Of a DNA stretch of 64,000 bases, positions 24,949 to 33,424 are shown one piece after another. Numbering within the stretch: the first letter of the stretch is position 1; each line of letters starts with the position of its first letter. The notes under the pieces are model-generated. The model ran no database searches and was not told the DNA's origin. It saw nothing but the letters and a program-made list of their open reading frames with translations. Source of the stretch: Planococcus sp. MSAK28401 (lineage in GTDB: Bacteria > Bacillota > Bacilli > Bacillales_A > Planococcaceae); the NCBI RefSeq assembly GCF_018283455.1, contig NZ_JAAMTH010000001.1:467001-531000 (forward strand), written 5' to 3'. The translations under genes were made by a program, and so were the position numbers.

Positions 24949-25473
24949 TTATGCTGGGTTCGCTTGGATTTCCAAGTTCAATTTGATGTCTTCGCCGACA
25001 AGCACGCCGCCTGTTTCAAGCGCTTGGTTCCATGTCAAACCGAAATCTTTGCGGTTGATTTTGCCGTTGACGTTGTATGCAACGACTTCGACGCCCCAAG
25101 GGTTGGTGGCTTTGCCGCCGTATTCCGCTTCGAACTTCGCTGGGCGGGTCACGCCTTTGATCGTCAAATCACCTTCAAGCTCGTATTCGTCATCGTCTTT
25201 TTTGCGGATATCGGTTGCGTTGAACGTAATGTAGGGATGCTGTTCAGCGTCAAAGAAATCTGCAGAGCGCAAATGGTTGTCGCGGTCTTCGTTATTGGTG
25301 TCAATGCTTGTCACATCGATTTTGAAATCGATCAATGCATTTTCCAGATTGTTTTCATCTGCTTCCACCTGTGCTTCATAAGAAGCGAAAGAGCCTTTCA
25401 CTTTCGAGATCATCATGTGTTTCACGGAAAATCCGATTTCTGAATGCGCTTGGTCTACTGTCCATTTTTTCAT
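24949..25473 (-). CDS. YceI family lipid-binding protein
   Basis: Lipocalin-like beta-barrel of 174 residues, a family that binds polyisoprenoid or other amphiphilic molecules. It has the typical start WTVDQAHSEIGFSVKHMMISKVKGSF, HLRSADFFDAEQHPYITF and GDLTIKGVTRP. There is no signal peptide, so it is cytoplasmic, as in many Firmicutes. The start at 25473 has GGAGG 9 bases ahead. The promoter (25508-25536) contains an MhqR-like half site, hinting at induction by quinone-like compounds. Confidence 0.92.
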   Translation of the reverse strand: MKKWTVDQAHSEIGFSVKHMMISKVKGSFASYEAQVEADENNLENALIDFKIDVTSIDTNNEDRDNHLRSADFFDAEQHPYITFNATDIRKKDDDEYELEGDLTIKGVTRPAKFEAEYGGKATNPWGVEVVAYNVNGKINRKDFGLTWNQALETGGVLVGEDIKLNLEIQANPA

Positions 25474-25507
25474 GAGTAATTCCTCCAATTTCGTATGTGT
25501 TAGCCTT

Positions 25508-25536
25508 ACTATAATCAATTAATATCTCGAAGTCAA
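25508..25536 (-). promoter_or_regulatory. yceI promoter with MhqR-like half site
   Basis: On the minus strand TTGACT (25536-25531), 17 bases, TATAGT (25513-25508). The spacer contains TTCGAGATAT, the right arm of the MhqR-type palindrome, in the same position as in the azoR promoter. Confidence 0.6.
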
Positions 25537-25675
25537 TAGGTTTTAATTAAAATAGTTTTAATTAAAGATAAAATTTATTTGGACTTTAGTCCTTAACAAG
25601 GCGATATCACTTGTCAAAACATGATGAAAAATGGATACTATTAAGAGCGAAAAGTTTAGAAGGGATTTGCTTGGA

Positions 25676-26593
25676 ATGATGAAAGAAACTTGGTTGACAG
25701 ATTTGCGCCGTTTTGTGGCGGAAGATCATGTCAAAATGGACGAGCCTTTGCATTTGCATACATTGACTAAAATGGGCGGGCCGGCCGATATATTTGTAGC
25801 ACCGACAACTGAAGATGAAGTGGCTTATACTGTAAAATACGCATATGATAATGACATCCCGCTATTAATGCTTGGGAATGGCTCCAATATGGTTGTCCGC
25901 GACGGTGGCGTCCGTGGAATCGTGCTGACGTTCAAAAAGCTCGACGGCATCATGATTAATGGAACAACGGTCATCGCACAAGGTGGTGCCGACATTAAGA
26001 CCGTATCCCGCGCAGCAGCGGACAGCCAATTGACTGGCTTGGAATTCGCCTGTGGCATCCCCGGTTCGATCGGCGGCGCAATGGCGATGAATGCCGGCGC
26101 ATATGGCGGCGAGATTCAAGATGTTATCGTCCAGGCGACGGTCTTGACAAAAGAAGGGGAAAAGCTTGTCTTGACGAAAGACGAGTTGGAACTCGGCTAC
26201 CGGAAAAGTATCATCACGAAAAAAGGGTTTTATGTCCTTGCTTCCGAGTTTGGCCTTGAAATTGGCGAGCAGCGGTTCATCGACGCGAAAATGGACGAAT
26301 TGACGTTCCAGCGCGAAAGCAAGCAGCCGCTTGAATTTCCTTCTGCAGGAAGTGTCTTCAAACGCCCGCCGGGTAATTTTGCTGGCAAGTTGATCCAGGA
26401 AAGCGGCTTGCAGGGCAAGGGATTCGGTGGTGCGGAAGTTTCGACAAAACATGCCGGATTTATCGTCAATAAAAACAACGCGACCGCCAATGACTACATT
26501 CAAACGATTGAAATGGTGAAAAAAGCGGTGTTCGAAAAATTCGGCATCGATTTGGAGCTTGAAGTAAAAATCGTCGGCGAAGAAATGGCTTGA
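25676..26593 (+). CDS. murB: UDP-N-acetylenolpyruvoylglucosamine reductase
   Basis: Flavoenzyme that reduces UDP-GlcNAc-enolpyruvate to UDP-MurNAc in peptidoglycan synthesis. It has TKMGGPADIFVAP, LGNGSNMVVRDGGVRG (FAD), GIPGSIGGAMAMNAGAYGGE and FPSAGSVFKRP (catalytic Ser), with the C-terminal KHAGFIVN. This is the short type II form. The start is uncertain: ATG at 25631 gives 320 residues without a clear ribosome site; 25676 gives 305, close to the S. aureus enzyme, with AAGGG about 11 bases ahead. It stands alone. Confidence 0.92.
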   Translation: MMKETWLTDLRRFVAEDHVKMDEPLHLHTLTKMGGPADIFVAPTTEDEVAYTVKYAYDNDIPLLMLGNGSNMVVRDGGVRGIVLTFKKLDGIMINGTTVIAQGGADIKTVSRAAADSQLTGLEFACGIPGSIGGAMAMNAGAYGGEIQDVIVQATVLTKEGEKLVLTKDELELGYRKSIITKKGFYVLASEFGLEIGEQRFIDAKMDELTFQRESKQPLEFPSAGSVFKRPPGNFAGKLIQESGLQGKGFGGAEVSTKHAGFIVNKNNATANDYIQTIEMVKKAVFEKFGIDLELEVKIVGEEMA

Positions 26594-26601
26594 TTTAAAC
26601 T

Positions 26602-26636
26602 AGCGGCACTCCTTTAGACGGAGTGCCGCTTTTTTA
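26602..26636 (+). terminator. murB terminator
   Basis: AGCGGCACTCC (26602-26612) pairs perfectly with GGAGTGCCGCT (26620-26630), followed by TTTTT. Confidence 0.92.
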
Positions 26637-26686
26637 AGTAGGGCCATTATTATGGTATAATGAATTCAAAGTAATTTGCGGAGTGG

Positions 26687-28171
26687 GTGGTCAATATACA
26701 GAGCTTTAGTGTAGACGGTATAATCTTGATCGGCGGGATCTTCCTCCTTGCTGGCGTTTTAATGACGAAAGTATCTGCTCGCGCCGGCGTTCCCTCGCTC
26801 GTTTTGTTTATGTTCCTCGGCATGGTGTTAGGCAGTGATGTTTCAGGCCTCATCTACTTCTCCAACGCAGAAATTGCCCAGATGGTCGGAATTGTTGCCC
26901 TCATTATTATCCTCTTCGAAGGCGGTTTGCAAACCCAGTGGAAGCATATCCGCCCGGTTCTTGGCGGTTCGATCGTCCTGGCGACGCTTGGGGTTTTGAT
27001 CACGACAGGCATTGTGGCTGTCGCAGCGTATTATGTTTTTGATTTGACTTGGCTGCAGGCTTTGCTGCTTGGTTCCATCGTCGGTTCGACGGATGCCGCA
27101 GCGGTATTTTCCGTTCTCGCAGGCCAAAACATCAAAGCCAAAATCTCCTCAACGCTCGAAGCGGAGTCAGGAACGAACGACCCGATGGCGATGTTTTTGA
27201 CCATCGCTTTCGTGCAATTAATCATGATCCCAGATTCATCGGTCTGGACGATGCTCGGCAGCTTCCTGCTTCAAATGGGGCTTGGCTTGGTCCTGGGATT
27301 GGCACTTGGATTTTTCGCGTCATGGACCATCAACCGGATTCGGCTGGATGCATCTGGACTTTACGCGGTGCTTGCCGCTGGTTTTGCGATTTTCATCTAT
27401 AGCTTTACGGCCGTCCTCGGAGGCAGCGGGCTGCTTGCGGTTTACTTGGCAGCGCTTGTGATCGGGACGCGCGATTTGACGCATAGCTATTCCATCGTCT
27501 CTTTCCATGAAGGATTCGCTTGGCTCATGCAGATCGTCATGTTCGTCATTCTCGGCCTGCTCGTCTTTCCGAGCCAATTGGCGGACTGGGAACTGATCTG
27601 GAAAGGGCTTGTGTTATCGTTCGTGTTGATTTTTGTAGCACGCCCGATTGCCGTCTTCATCAGTACGGCATTCTTCGATTACGATGTGAAAGAAAAGCTG
27701 TTCATGTCGTGGGCAGGGCTGCGTGGAGCGGTGCCGATCGTTCTGGCAACGTTCCCGATGCTCGCGGGCATGGAAAACAGCATCCTGTTTTTCAATATCG
27801 TTTCGTTCATCGTGCTGACGTCTGCGTTGCTGCAAGGTTCGACCATCGCGTTTTTTGCCGAGAAACTCGGATTGAACGGGCGCCCGGTTCCAAAGCGAAT
27901 CCATTCCCTGGAATTGGTGTCGATGGACCGTGCCAATGCAGAAATGCTTGAAGTCGAACTATCGGAGAAATCGCCTTTTGCTGGCCAGTTGGTACAGACG
28001 ATCGGCCTTCCGAACCAGACCTTGATCAGTGCCATTATCCGTTCCGGCAAGCTCGTCATGCCAACTGGAACAACGCGTCTCAGAAAAGGGGATGTGCTGT
28101 ATGTCCTTACTGAAAAGAAACAAGTGCCGAAAGTGAAACTGGTACTTGGAGAAGAAGATTTCGTCAACTAA
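26687..28171 (+). CDS. CPA1 family potassium(sodium)/proton antiporter with TrkA-C domain
   Basis: Membrane antiporter of 494 residues: about 12 helices to residue 400, then a cytoplasmic TrkA-C (RCK-C) domain (MLEVELSEKSPFAGQLVQ to GTTRLRKGDVLYVLTEK). The transport-site region LLGSIVGSTDAAAVFSVL and EAESGTNDPMAM are conserved NhaP/CvrA features, and WAGLRGAVPIVLATFPM is the other half. The start is GTG at 26687 with GGAG three bases ahead; a TATAAT lies at 26655-26660. Likely pH/K+ homeostasis. A weak hairpin with seven T follows at 28170-28198. Confidence 0.9.
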   Translation: MVNIQSFSVDGIILIGGIFLLAGVLMTKVSARAGVPSLVLFMFLGMVLGSDVSGLIYFSNAEIAQMVGIVALIIILFEGGLQTQWKHIRPVLGGSIVLATLGVLITTGIVAVAAYYVFDLTWLQALLLGSIVGSTDAAAVFSVLAGQNIKAKISSTLEAESGTNDPMAMFLTIAFVQLIMIPDSSVWTMLGSFLLQMGLGLVLGLALGFFASWTINRIRLDASGLYAVLAAGFAIFIYSFTAVLGGSGLLAVYLAALVIGTRDLTHSYSIVSFHEGFAWLMQIVMFVILGLLVFPSQLADWELIWKGLVLSFVLIFVARPIAVFISTAFFDYDVKEKLFMSWAGLRGAVPIVLATFPMLAGMENSILFFNIVSFIVLTSALLQGSTIAFFAEKLGLNGRPVPKRIHSLELVSMDRANAEMLEVELSEKSPFAGQLVQTIGLPNQTLISAIIRSGKLVMPTGTTRLRKGDVLYVLTEKKQVPKVKLVLGEEDFVN

Positions 28172-28198
28172 GCTTGCCTCTGCGGCAGGCTTTTTTTG
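28170..28198 (+). terminator. Terminator after the CPA1 antiporter
   Basis: AAGC-T-TGCC pairs with GGCA-G-GCTT around a short loop, followed by seven T. Confidence 0.7.
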
Positions 28199-28256
28199 AT
28201 GCTGAGGAAGGATTTTCCACTGCGCCAGTCGAATGAAAAGCAAAAAGGGGGATCCA

Positions 28257-30614
28257 ATGATGAAAAAGAAAAAATGGGGGAAATGGCTATTGATTGCATT
28301 CGGGTCGCTGCTCGTATTGGCAGCCGTTGCAGTTATTTTTGCAAACGTTTACATATCGAAGTCGAAACCGGTTATTGAAGGTGAGGTGGCTGTTGGGGTG
28401 CTGGAAGAGCGCGTGACGGTCGTGCGGGATGATATCGGCGTGCCGCATATCCAAGCACAAAGTGATGCAGACTTGTACCGGGCGCAGGGCTATGTGCAGG
28501 CGCAAGACCGCTTATTCCAAATGGATTTATCAAGGCGGCAAGCGAGCGGACGCTTGGCTGAAGTAATCGGCGAAGCAGCCATTGATACCGATAAACACTT
28601 CCGCACCTTCAGCTTGCGCCGTGCCGGAGAAGCATCTTGGGAGGGCTACGGGGACGAAGCGAAGCAAGTGCTCGAATGGTATGCGGAAGGCGTCAACGCG
28701 TATATCGAAGAAGCCAAAGAAGAAGGGCGCCTGAGCTATGAGTTTGCGCTGCTTGGCTATGAACCCGAACCATGGACGCCGGTCGATTCTTTGGCAATCG
28801 GCAAATTCATGGCCTATGATCTTGGCGGCCATTGGAATTCGCTCGCTGTTCGGCATTGGGCGTTGAATGAATTCCCGGAAGATAAAGCGCGCGAATTGTT
28901 CATACGCTATCCGGAAGAGGCGCCGGCGATTTTGGCAGCGAACAAAAAACAGCCGGTCGTAGTCGCAGGAGCTTTCGATCCATCAGTCATTCCGCCAGAA
29001 TTCAACGGCAGCAATAACTGGGTCGTTTCAGGCGATAAGACGGAAAGCGGGCTGCCGCTACTAGCAGACGATCCGCATCTCGGGCTCAGCACGCCATCCA
29101 TTTGGTACCAGATGCATTTGGAGTCGCCGGAACAAAATGTCAGCGGCGTCATTTTCGCAGGTATTCCGGGAATCATTCTCGGGCATAACGAACAGATTGC
29201 ATGGGGGGTGACGAATGTCGGGCCGGATGTCCAGGATCTGTATATCGAAACGCCGAACCCTGACGATCCGACACAGTTCCGTTATGAAGGGCAATGGGAA
29301 CAAGCGGAGGTGCTAGAAGAGCCGATAAAGGTAAAGGATGGGGAGACAGTTGATTTCGAAGTGCTCGTCACGCGCCACGGGCCTATCGTATCGCCGGTCT
29401 TGTATGAAGAAGAAGAGTCTTCCGCTATTTTTTCTATGCAGTGGACAGCGCTTGAGCCGACACTCGAACTGCAGGCCGTGTTGAATTTTAATAAAGCGGA
29501 GAACTGGGAACAATTCGAAACGGCCTTGGAAGATTTCCAGGCGCCTGCACAGAATTTCGTATTCGCGTCGACTGACGGCACCATTGCGTACAAAGCGAAC
29601 GGGCGCATTCCGATCCGCAAACAAGGCGATGGGCAATTGCCGGTGCCGGGTGATTCTGCTGAATATGGCTGGGATGGCTATGTGCCGTTCGATGAATTGC
29701 CGCGTTCGGTCAATCCGGAATCCGGCTTTATCGCGACCGCTAATAACCAAGTCATAGATGATAGCTATCCGTACCATATCACGGATTTCTGGGCGCAGCC
29801 TTATCGCTATGAGCGCATCGCGGAAGTGCTCGATGAAAACGATAAACTGACTGCGGAAGACATGATGGCTTTGCAGATGGACCAGAAAAATCTATACGCT
29901 GCAGAATTTCTTGAAGGAATGATGGCGGAAGTCGAAAAAACGACAGATGAACACGAAGAATTGTTCAAGATGCTGCGGGAATGGGACCAAGTCGACAGTG
30001 CAGGGCAAGCAGCGCCTTTCGTGTTCCATACATGGATGCGCCAATTGCCGGACACCTTATTCGAAGAACAATTTCCTGAAGATGTCTACGATATGCTGTC
30101 AGGCAAAAACCATATCACTGACGCTATGTTGCGCCAAGCTTTTGAAGGAGACGAGGGCGCATGGGTCCGTGAATATGGCGGCACAGGGAAATGGCTCGCT
30201 GATTCGCTCGATTTTGCTCTCGATGATATCGAAGCTGAACAAGGCAGCGATCCGCAAGACTGGGAATGGGGCGAATACCATCAGTTGACCTTCCCGCATC
30301 CTGTCGCGGGGGCCTCACCAATTCTCGAACAGTTCTTGAATCCGGACAAGGTGCCAGTGGGCGGCTCGAATATTACCGTTCAGGCAGCGGCCTTCAATGA
30401 TGATGGTGATGTCGATCACGGGGCATCTTGGCGTTTTGTGGCCGACCTTGCCGATTTATCGAAAGCCTATCACATTGTGGGGCCAGGACTGAGCGGCCAC
30501 GTGAAGTCCGACTTTTTCCATAATCAAGTCGACAAATGGGCGCAAGGCGAGTTTCATGAAACCCGCATCGAAGGCGATATGGAAGGAGCCGAATTAACGC
30601 TCATTCCTGAATAA
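28257..30614 (+). CDS. Penicillin acylase family Ntn hydrolase, membrane anchored
   Basis: A 785-residue precursor. A Lys-rich start and one hydrophobic helix (about residues 8-30) anchor it outside the cell membrane. The Ntn nucleophile is the Ser in FNGSNNWVVSG (about Ser252), where autocleavage would create alpha and beta chains; the beta chain has LLADDPHLGLSTPSIWYQMHL and WGVTNVGPDVQDLYIE. The ending GLSGHVKSDFFHNQVDKWAQGEF is typical. The family cleaves amides such as penicillins, acyl-homoserine lactones or acyl-peptides; the real substrate cannot be told. ATG at 28257 follows AAAAAGGGGG. Confidence 0.92.
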   Translation: MMKKKKWGKWLLIAFGSLLVLAAVAVIFANVYISKSKPVIEGEVAVGVLEERVTVVRDDIGVPHIQAQSDADLYRAQGYVQAQDRLFQMDLSRRQASGRLAEVIGEAAIDTDKHFRTFSLRRAGEASWEGYGDEAKQVLEWYAEGVNAYIEEAKEEGRLSYEFALLGYEPEPWTPVDSLAIGKFMAYDLGGHWNSLAVRHWALNEFPEDKARELFIRYPEEAPAILAANKKQPVVVAGAFDPSVIPPEFNGSNNWVVSGDKTESGLPLLADDPHLGLSTPSIWYQMHLESPEQNVSGVIFAGIPGIILGHNEQIAWGVTNVGPDVQDLYIETPNPDDPTQFRYEGQWEQAEVLEEPIKVKDGETVDFEVLVTRHGPIVSPVLYEEEESSAIFSMQWTALEPTLELQAVLNFNKAENWEQFETALEDFQAPAQNFVFASTDGTIAYKANGRIPIRKQGDGQLPVPGDSAEYGWDGYVPFDELPRSVNPESGFIATANNQVIDDSYPYHITDFWAQPYRYERIAEVLDENDKLTAEDMMALQMDQKNLYAAEFLEGMMAEVEKTTDEHEELFKMLREWDQVDSAGQAAPFVFHTWMRQLPDTLFEEQFPEDVYDMLSGKNHITDAMLRQAFEGDEGAWVREYGGTGKWLADSLDFALDDIEAEQGSDPQDWEWGEYHQLTFPHPVAGASPILEQFLNPDKVPVGGSNITVQAAAFNDDGDVDHGASWRFVADLADLSKAYHIVGPGLSGHVKSDFFHNQVDKWAQGEFHETRIEGDMEGAELTLIPE

Positions 30615-30646
30615 GGTATACTGGAGAAAAACATTCGGGGGATTTT

Positions 30647-31000
30647 ATGAAAAACATATTGGCTGTAGGGTTCGGCGGCATGGCCGGATCGCTTCTCCGC
30701 ACGGCTGTGTTTCAATTCGCCGGGGCTGGGCTGGGCTTATGGCTTGTGAACATTATCGGAAGCTTCATCATCGGCATCGCAGCGGCCCGGTTGGTGAAGC
30801 GTTCGGCGGGAACGCGGCTGTTCGTCTCGACCGGCCTGATTGGTTCGTTCACAAGTTTTTCGGCCTTTTCAGCGGATTGGTTCCGCCTGCTTGAATCGTC
30901 CTTATTAACAGGCATCATGTATGCGCTTGGCATGACGGCCGCATCAATTGTTGCAGCGGCTTTGGGGTTGTTAGCGGGGCGCAAGGGGGTGGCCAAATGA
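30647..31000 (+). CDS. crcB1: Fluoride channel subunit CrcB/FluC (1)
   Basis: Small four-helix fluoride channel protein of 117 residues. GGMAGSLLRTAVF, LVNIIGSFIIGIAA (conserved Asn) and STGLIGSFTSFSAFSADWF (phenylalanine box) match FluC. The stop overlaps the start of crcB2 by 4 bases; Bacillales usually encode such pairs, which assemble as a heterodimer in antiparallel topology. No fluoride riboswitch pattern was seen in the short gap upstream. Confidence 0.93.
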   Translation: MKNILAVGFGGMAGSLLRTAVFQFAGAGLGLWLVNIIGSFIIGIAAARLVKRSAGTRLFVSTGLIGSFTSFSAFSADWFRLLESSLLTGIMYALGMTAASIVAAALGLLAGRKGVAK

Positions 31001-31332
31001 TCAGCATCGCGATATTCGGCTTTCTCGGGGCCGTTGCCCGTTATCTCTGTTATATGGCAGTGGAAAACCGTGCGCGCCAGCCGAAGCTTGCGACTTGGTT
31101 CGTCAACAGTGCCGGCTCGCTCATCATCGGTGCATGCCTCGGGGCAGGTGTGCCGGCAGCTTCCGGAATCTTCGGGTTTCTCGGCGCGTTCACGACATTT
31201 TCGACAATGGCGCTCGACAGTGTGAAGGATTTTGAAGACGGCCATTGGAAGCGGGGCATCTTTTATATTTCAGCGACCCTTGTTTCCGGCCTAGTGCTGT
31301 TTGCTGTCGGCTATTCAATTGCTTCTACGTAA
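30997..31332 (+). CDS. crcB2: Fluoride channel subunit CrcB/FluC (2)
   Basis: Second FluC subunit, 111 residues, with FLGAVARYLCYMAVENR, WFVNSAGSLIIGACLG (conserved Asn) and GIFGFLGAFTTFSTMALDSV (phenylalanine box). Translation is coupled to crcB1 by a 4-base overlap. Exports cytoplasmic fluoride. A strong terminator starts at its stop codon. Confidence 0.93.
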   Translation: MISIAIFGFLGAVARYLCYMAVENRARQPKLATWFVNSAGSLIIGACLGAGVPAASGIFGFLGAFTTFSTMALDSVKDFEDGHWKRGIFYISATLVSGLVLFAVGYSIAST

Positions 31333-31368
31333 AAAAACCGTTCCGCTGAAATAGCGGGACGGTTTTTT
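31333..31368. terminator. Bidirectional terminator, crcB2 / DmpA-family gene
   Basis: AAAAACCGTTCCGCT pairs with AGCGGGACGGTTTTT with one mismatch, between convergent genes. Confidence 0.88.
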
Positions 31369-31379
31369 GTGTTGTGTTT

Positions 31380-32366
31380 TTATTCGAACTGGCCTTTTTC
31401 AACGACGCGTCCCATGCGCCCGGCAGTGGTCTCGGCATGGAACAGCGATTGATAGACCGCTTCTTCCGTTGATTCGATCACCCCTTGGAACAGCGAAGCC
31501 ATCACGTCGTGGTCATCGCGCAATACCCGCAAATCAGTAAAAGGAGATTGCTGCTGGTGGGGAATGGTATAGGCGGTGGAGAAGGCGATGATGATGTCTC
31601 CTGAGCCGTTATGTACATGCGTGCCAGTTCGGCCGAGCCCGATCGCCGCACGTTTGGCGAGCCGTTTCAGCTGGCGGCTATCGAGCGGTGCATCGGTGGC
31701 GATTACGATGATGACAGATCCGTCCGGGCGCTGTTCCGGTGCGCCTTCCGGCAGCCAATTGGCGATGGCGATTTCTTCTTTGCGCCCGAAATTGGTCAAA
31801 ACGAATGCGCCGGCCGTGAACTGTTCATCCCCGTATTCCACAGTGCGTGAAGAAGAGCCGATGCCGCCCTTGACGCCATAGCAAATCATCCCTTTTCCGG
31901 CACCGACAGCCCCTTGCGTAAAGTCAGCGGAAGCTGTGCGAATCGCCTCGGCAGCATGAAGAGGTTCGACCGCCATCCGCCGCATCGAATTCAAATAGCT
32001 GTCATTGCATTCGCCGACAACCACATTCAACGAGCTGGTCGAATCGCCGATGGCAGGATTTTCCGCAAGCATATAGTCCATCGTTCCTTGCAGCACCGCT
32101 GCTACGCTGAAAGTATTCGTCAGCATGATTGGGGATTCGATCACGCCAAGTTCATCGACTTGGATGAGTCCGGCGGTTTTGCCGAAGCCATTCAATACAA
32201 ACGAGGCAGCAGGCGTTTTTCGTTCGAACCAGTTGCCGGCATGCGGCAGGATCGCCGTGACGCCGGTGCAGACTGACTCTTCATCATTGATCTTTTCGTC
32301 GAGTGTGATATGGCCGACTTTGACGCCTGGGACATCGGCGATGGAATTGCGTTTTCCTTTATGCAT
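31380..32366 (-). CDS. P1/S58 (DmpA) family aminopeptidase
   Basis: Self-processing Ntn-type aminopeptidase of 328 residues. NSIADVPGVKVGHITL at the start, GAGKGMICYGVKGGIGSSSRTVEYG, TAGAFVLTNFGRKEEI and IGLGRTGTHVHNGSGDIIIAFSTAY are the family blocks. Members of S58 cleave N-terminal D- or L-residues or beta-peptides. Several ATGs lie upstream; 32366 is chosen because GGGG lies 6 bases before it (32369 is the alternative). No signal peptide, so cytoplasmic. Confidence 0.9.
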   Translation of the reverse strand: MHKGKRNSIADVPGVKVGHITLDEKINDEESVCTGVTAILPHAGNWFERKTPAASFVLNGFGKTAGLIQVDELGVIESPIMLTNTFSVAAVLQGTMDYMLAENPAIGDSTSSLNVVVGECNDSYLNSMRRMAVEPLHAAEAIRTASADFTQGAVGAGKGMICYGVKGGIGSSSRTVEYGDEQFTAGAFVLTNFGRKEEIAIANWLPEGAPEQRPDGSVIIVIATDAPLDSRQLKRLAKRAAIGLGRTGTHVHNGSGDIIIAFSTAYTIPHQQQSPFTDLRVLRDDHDVMASLFQGVIESTEEAVYQSLFHAETTAGRMGRVVEKGQFE

Positions 32367-32465
32367 CATGATCCCCATTTCTGTTTTTCTGCATGACAAC
32401 AGATACTTGCCCCGAGCTTGACAAAATGGGTGGGGTTGAACAGCGCTGCTGATTGCAGTTCTTCT

Positions 32466-32885
32466 TTATTTGATAACCAACACCGGCACTTTAACGCGCT
32501 TGGCTACTTTGTGGCTAACGCTGCCTAGCACGAATTCCTGAACGGGATTCAAGCCGCGGCTGCCGATGATGACGATATCGTATGGGTGTTCGTTGGCGTG
32601 GGAGACGATGGCCGGACCAGGTGCCCCGTGGACAATGACGCTTTTTACACGTATACCTGCTTGGCGAAAAATATCTTCGAACGGTGCCATATATTCGCGG
32701 GCAGCTGTAGCTATTTGCTCGCTTGTGAGCCCGCGATTACTTTCCCTTTCGGATTTTCCGTAATCGACCGCACAAATAATTGTTACTTGTGCCAAAGGCG
32801 TTCCTTTAACGAGTTGAATCGCATGTCGTGCGGCGCGTTTTGAATGATCGGATCCATCGATGGCAACCAATACGTGTTGGTACAT
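32466..32885 (-). CDS. Universal stress protein (UspA family)
   Basis: Cytoplasmic single-domain USP of 139 residues. It has the start HVLVAIDGSDHSKRAA and the ATP-binding motif GSRG-N9-GSVSHKVA, so it is of the nucleotide-binding type. Role in stress survival by family knowledge only. Transcribed away from cadC. Confidence 0.93.
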   Translation of the reverse strand: MYQHVLVAIDGSDHSKRAARHAIQLVKGTPLAQVTIICAVDYGKSERESNRGLTSEQIATAAREYMAPFEDIFRQAGIRVKSVIVHGAPGPAIVSHANEHPYDIVIIGSRGLNPVQEFVLGSVSHKVAKRVKVPVLVIK

Positions 32886-32969
32886 AATTCGTCTCTCCTG
32901 TTCTATGATGTCGTTATTTTTATTAGTATAGCATTTACTGAATTACGAACGGGAGGCTGCATTTTTCAT

Positions 32970-32985
32970 TCAAACAACGGTTTGA
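32970..32985. promoter_or_regulatory. CadC operator 1
   Basis: TCAAACAACGGTTTGA, a palindrome overlapping the -35 of the cad promoter and resembling the S. aureus CadC operator (TCAAATAAATATTTGA). Confidence 0.75.
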
Positions 32986-33010
32986 CTGTTAGAGTCAATC
33001 AACGTATACT
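32982..33010 (+). promoter_or_regulatory. cadC-cadA promoter
   Basis: TTGACT (32982-32987), 17-base spacer, TATACT (33005-33010); predicted start near 33017. Confidence 0.82.
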
Positions 33011-33018
33011 GAAATCAA

Positions 33019-33034
33019 TCAAATGAAGGTTTGA
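33019..33034. promoter_or_regulatory. CadC operator 2
   Basis: TCAAATGAAGGTTTGA at the start of the transcript, followed by ATGAAG as in the S. aureus cad operator. Together with operator 1 it brackets the promoter. Confidence 0.78.
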
Positions 33035-33052
33035 ATGAAGGGTGTGAACAGG

Positions 33053-33424
33053 ATGAAAGAGATGTGCGATATTACAAAAGTCCATCCCGAAGCGGTCGAT
33101 CGGGTGCAGCAGCATATGGTGGAGCTTGATGGCGTTTCGGCTTTGTTCAAAGCATTGGCAGATGAAACGCGCTTGAAGATTGCTTATGCGCTGACGATCG
33201 AGCCGGAAATGTGCGTCTGCGACATTGCCGCAGTGATCGGCTCATCGACAGCGACAGCATCCCACCATTTGCGGTATTTACGCGAACGGGATTTGGCGAA
33301 ATCCGAACGCAAAGGCAAGCAGATTTATTATTCCTTGGCGGATGACCATGTGCGTCAGCTTGTGACCATCGCGAATGAACATGCGAAAGAAGGTGTTTCA
33401 GTTGAGCAAAACCTATCGTCTTGA
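33053..33424 (+). CDS. cadC: Cadmium/zinc-responsive repressor CadC
   Basis: ArsR/SmtB family metal sensor of 123 residues. The order matches CadC: an N-terminal metal arm with MKEMCDI, ALADETRLKIAYAL, PEMCVCDIAAVIGSS (Cys-x-Cys of the metal site) and STATASHHLRYLRERDL (DNA-binding helices), then SLADDHVRQLVTIANEHAKE. Two CadC operators flank the promoter. The 3' end overlaps the start of cadA by 23 bases. Cd(II), Zn(II) or Pb(II) would release it. Confidence 0.93.
   Translation: MKEMCDITKVHPEAVDRVQQHMVELDGVSALFKALADETRLKIAYALTIEPEMCVCDIAAVIGSSTATASHHLRYLRERDLAKSERKGKQIYYSLADDHVRQLVTIANEHAKEGVSVEQNLSS

Noticed and set aside
28340-28353. cre-like sequence TGCAAACGTTTACA
   Set aside because: It lies inside the coding sequence of the acylase signal anchor and misses the consensus at the third base; probably chance.
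30615-30646. Fluoride riboswitch before the crcB pair
   Set aside because: The gap after the acylase gene is only 32 bases and shows neither the conserved crcB-motif bases nor a terminator stem.
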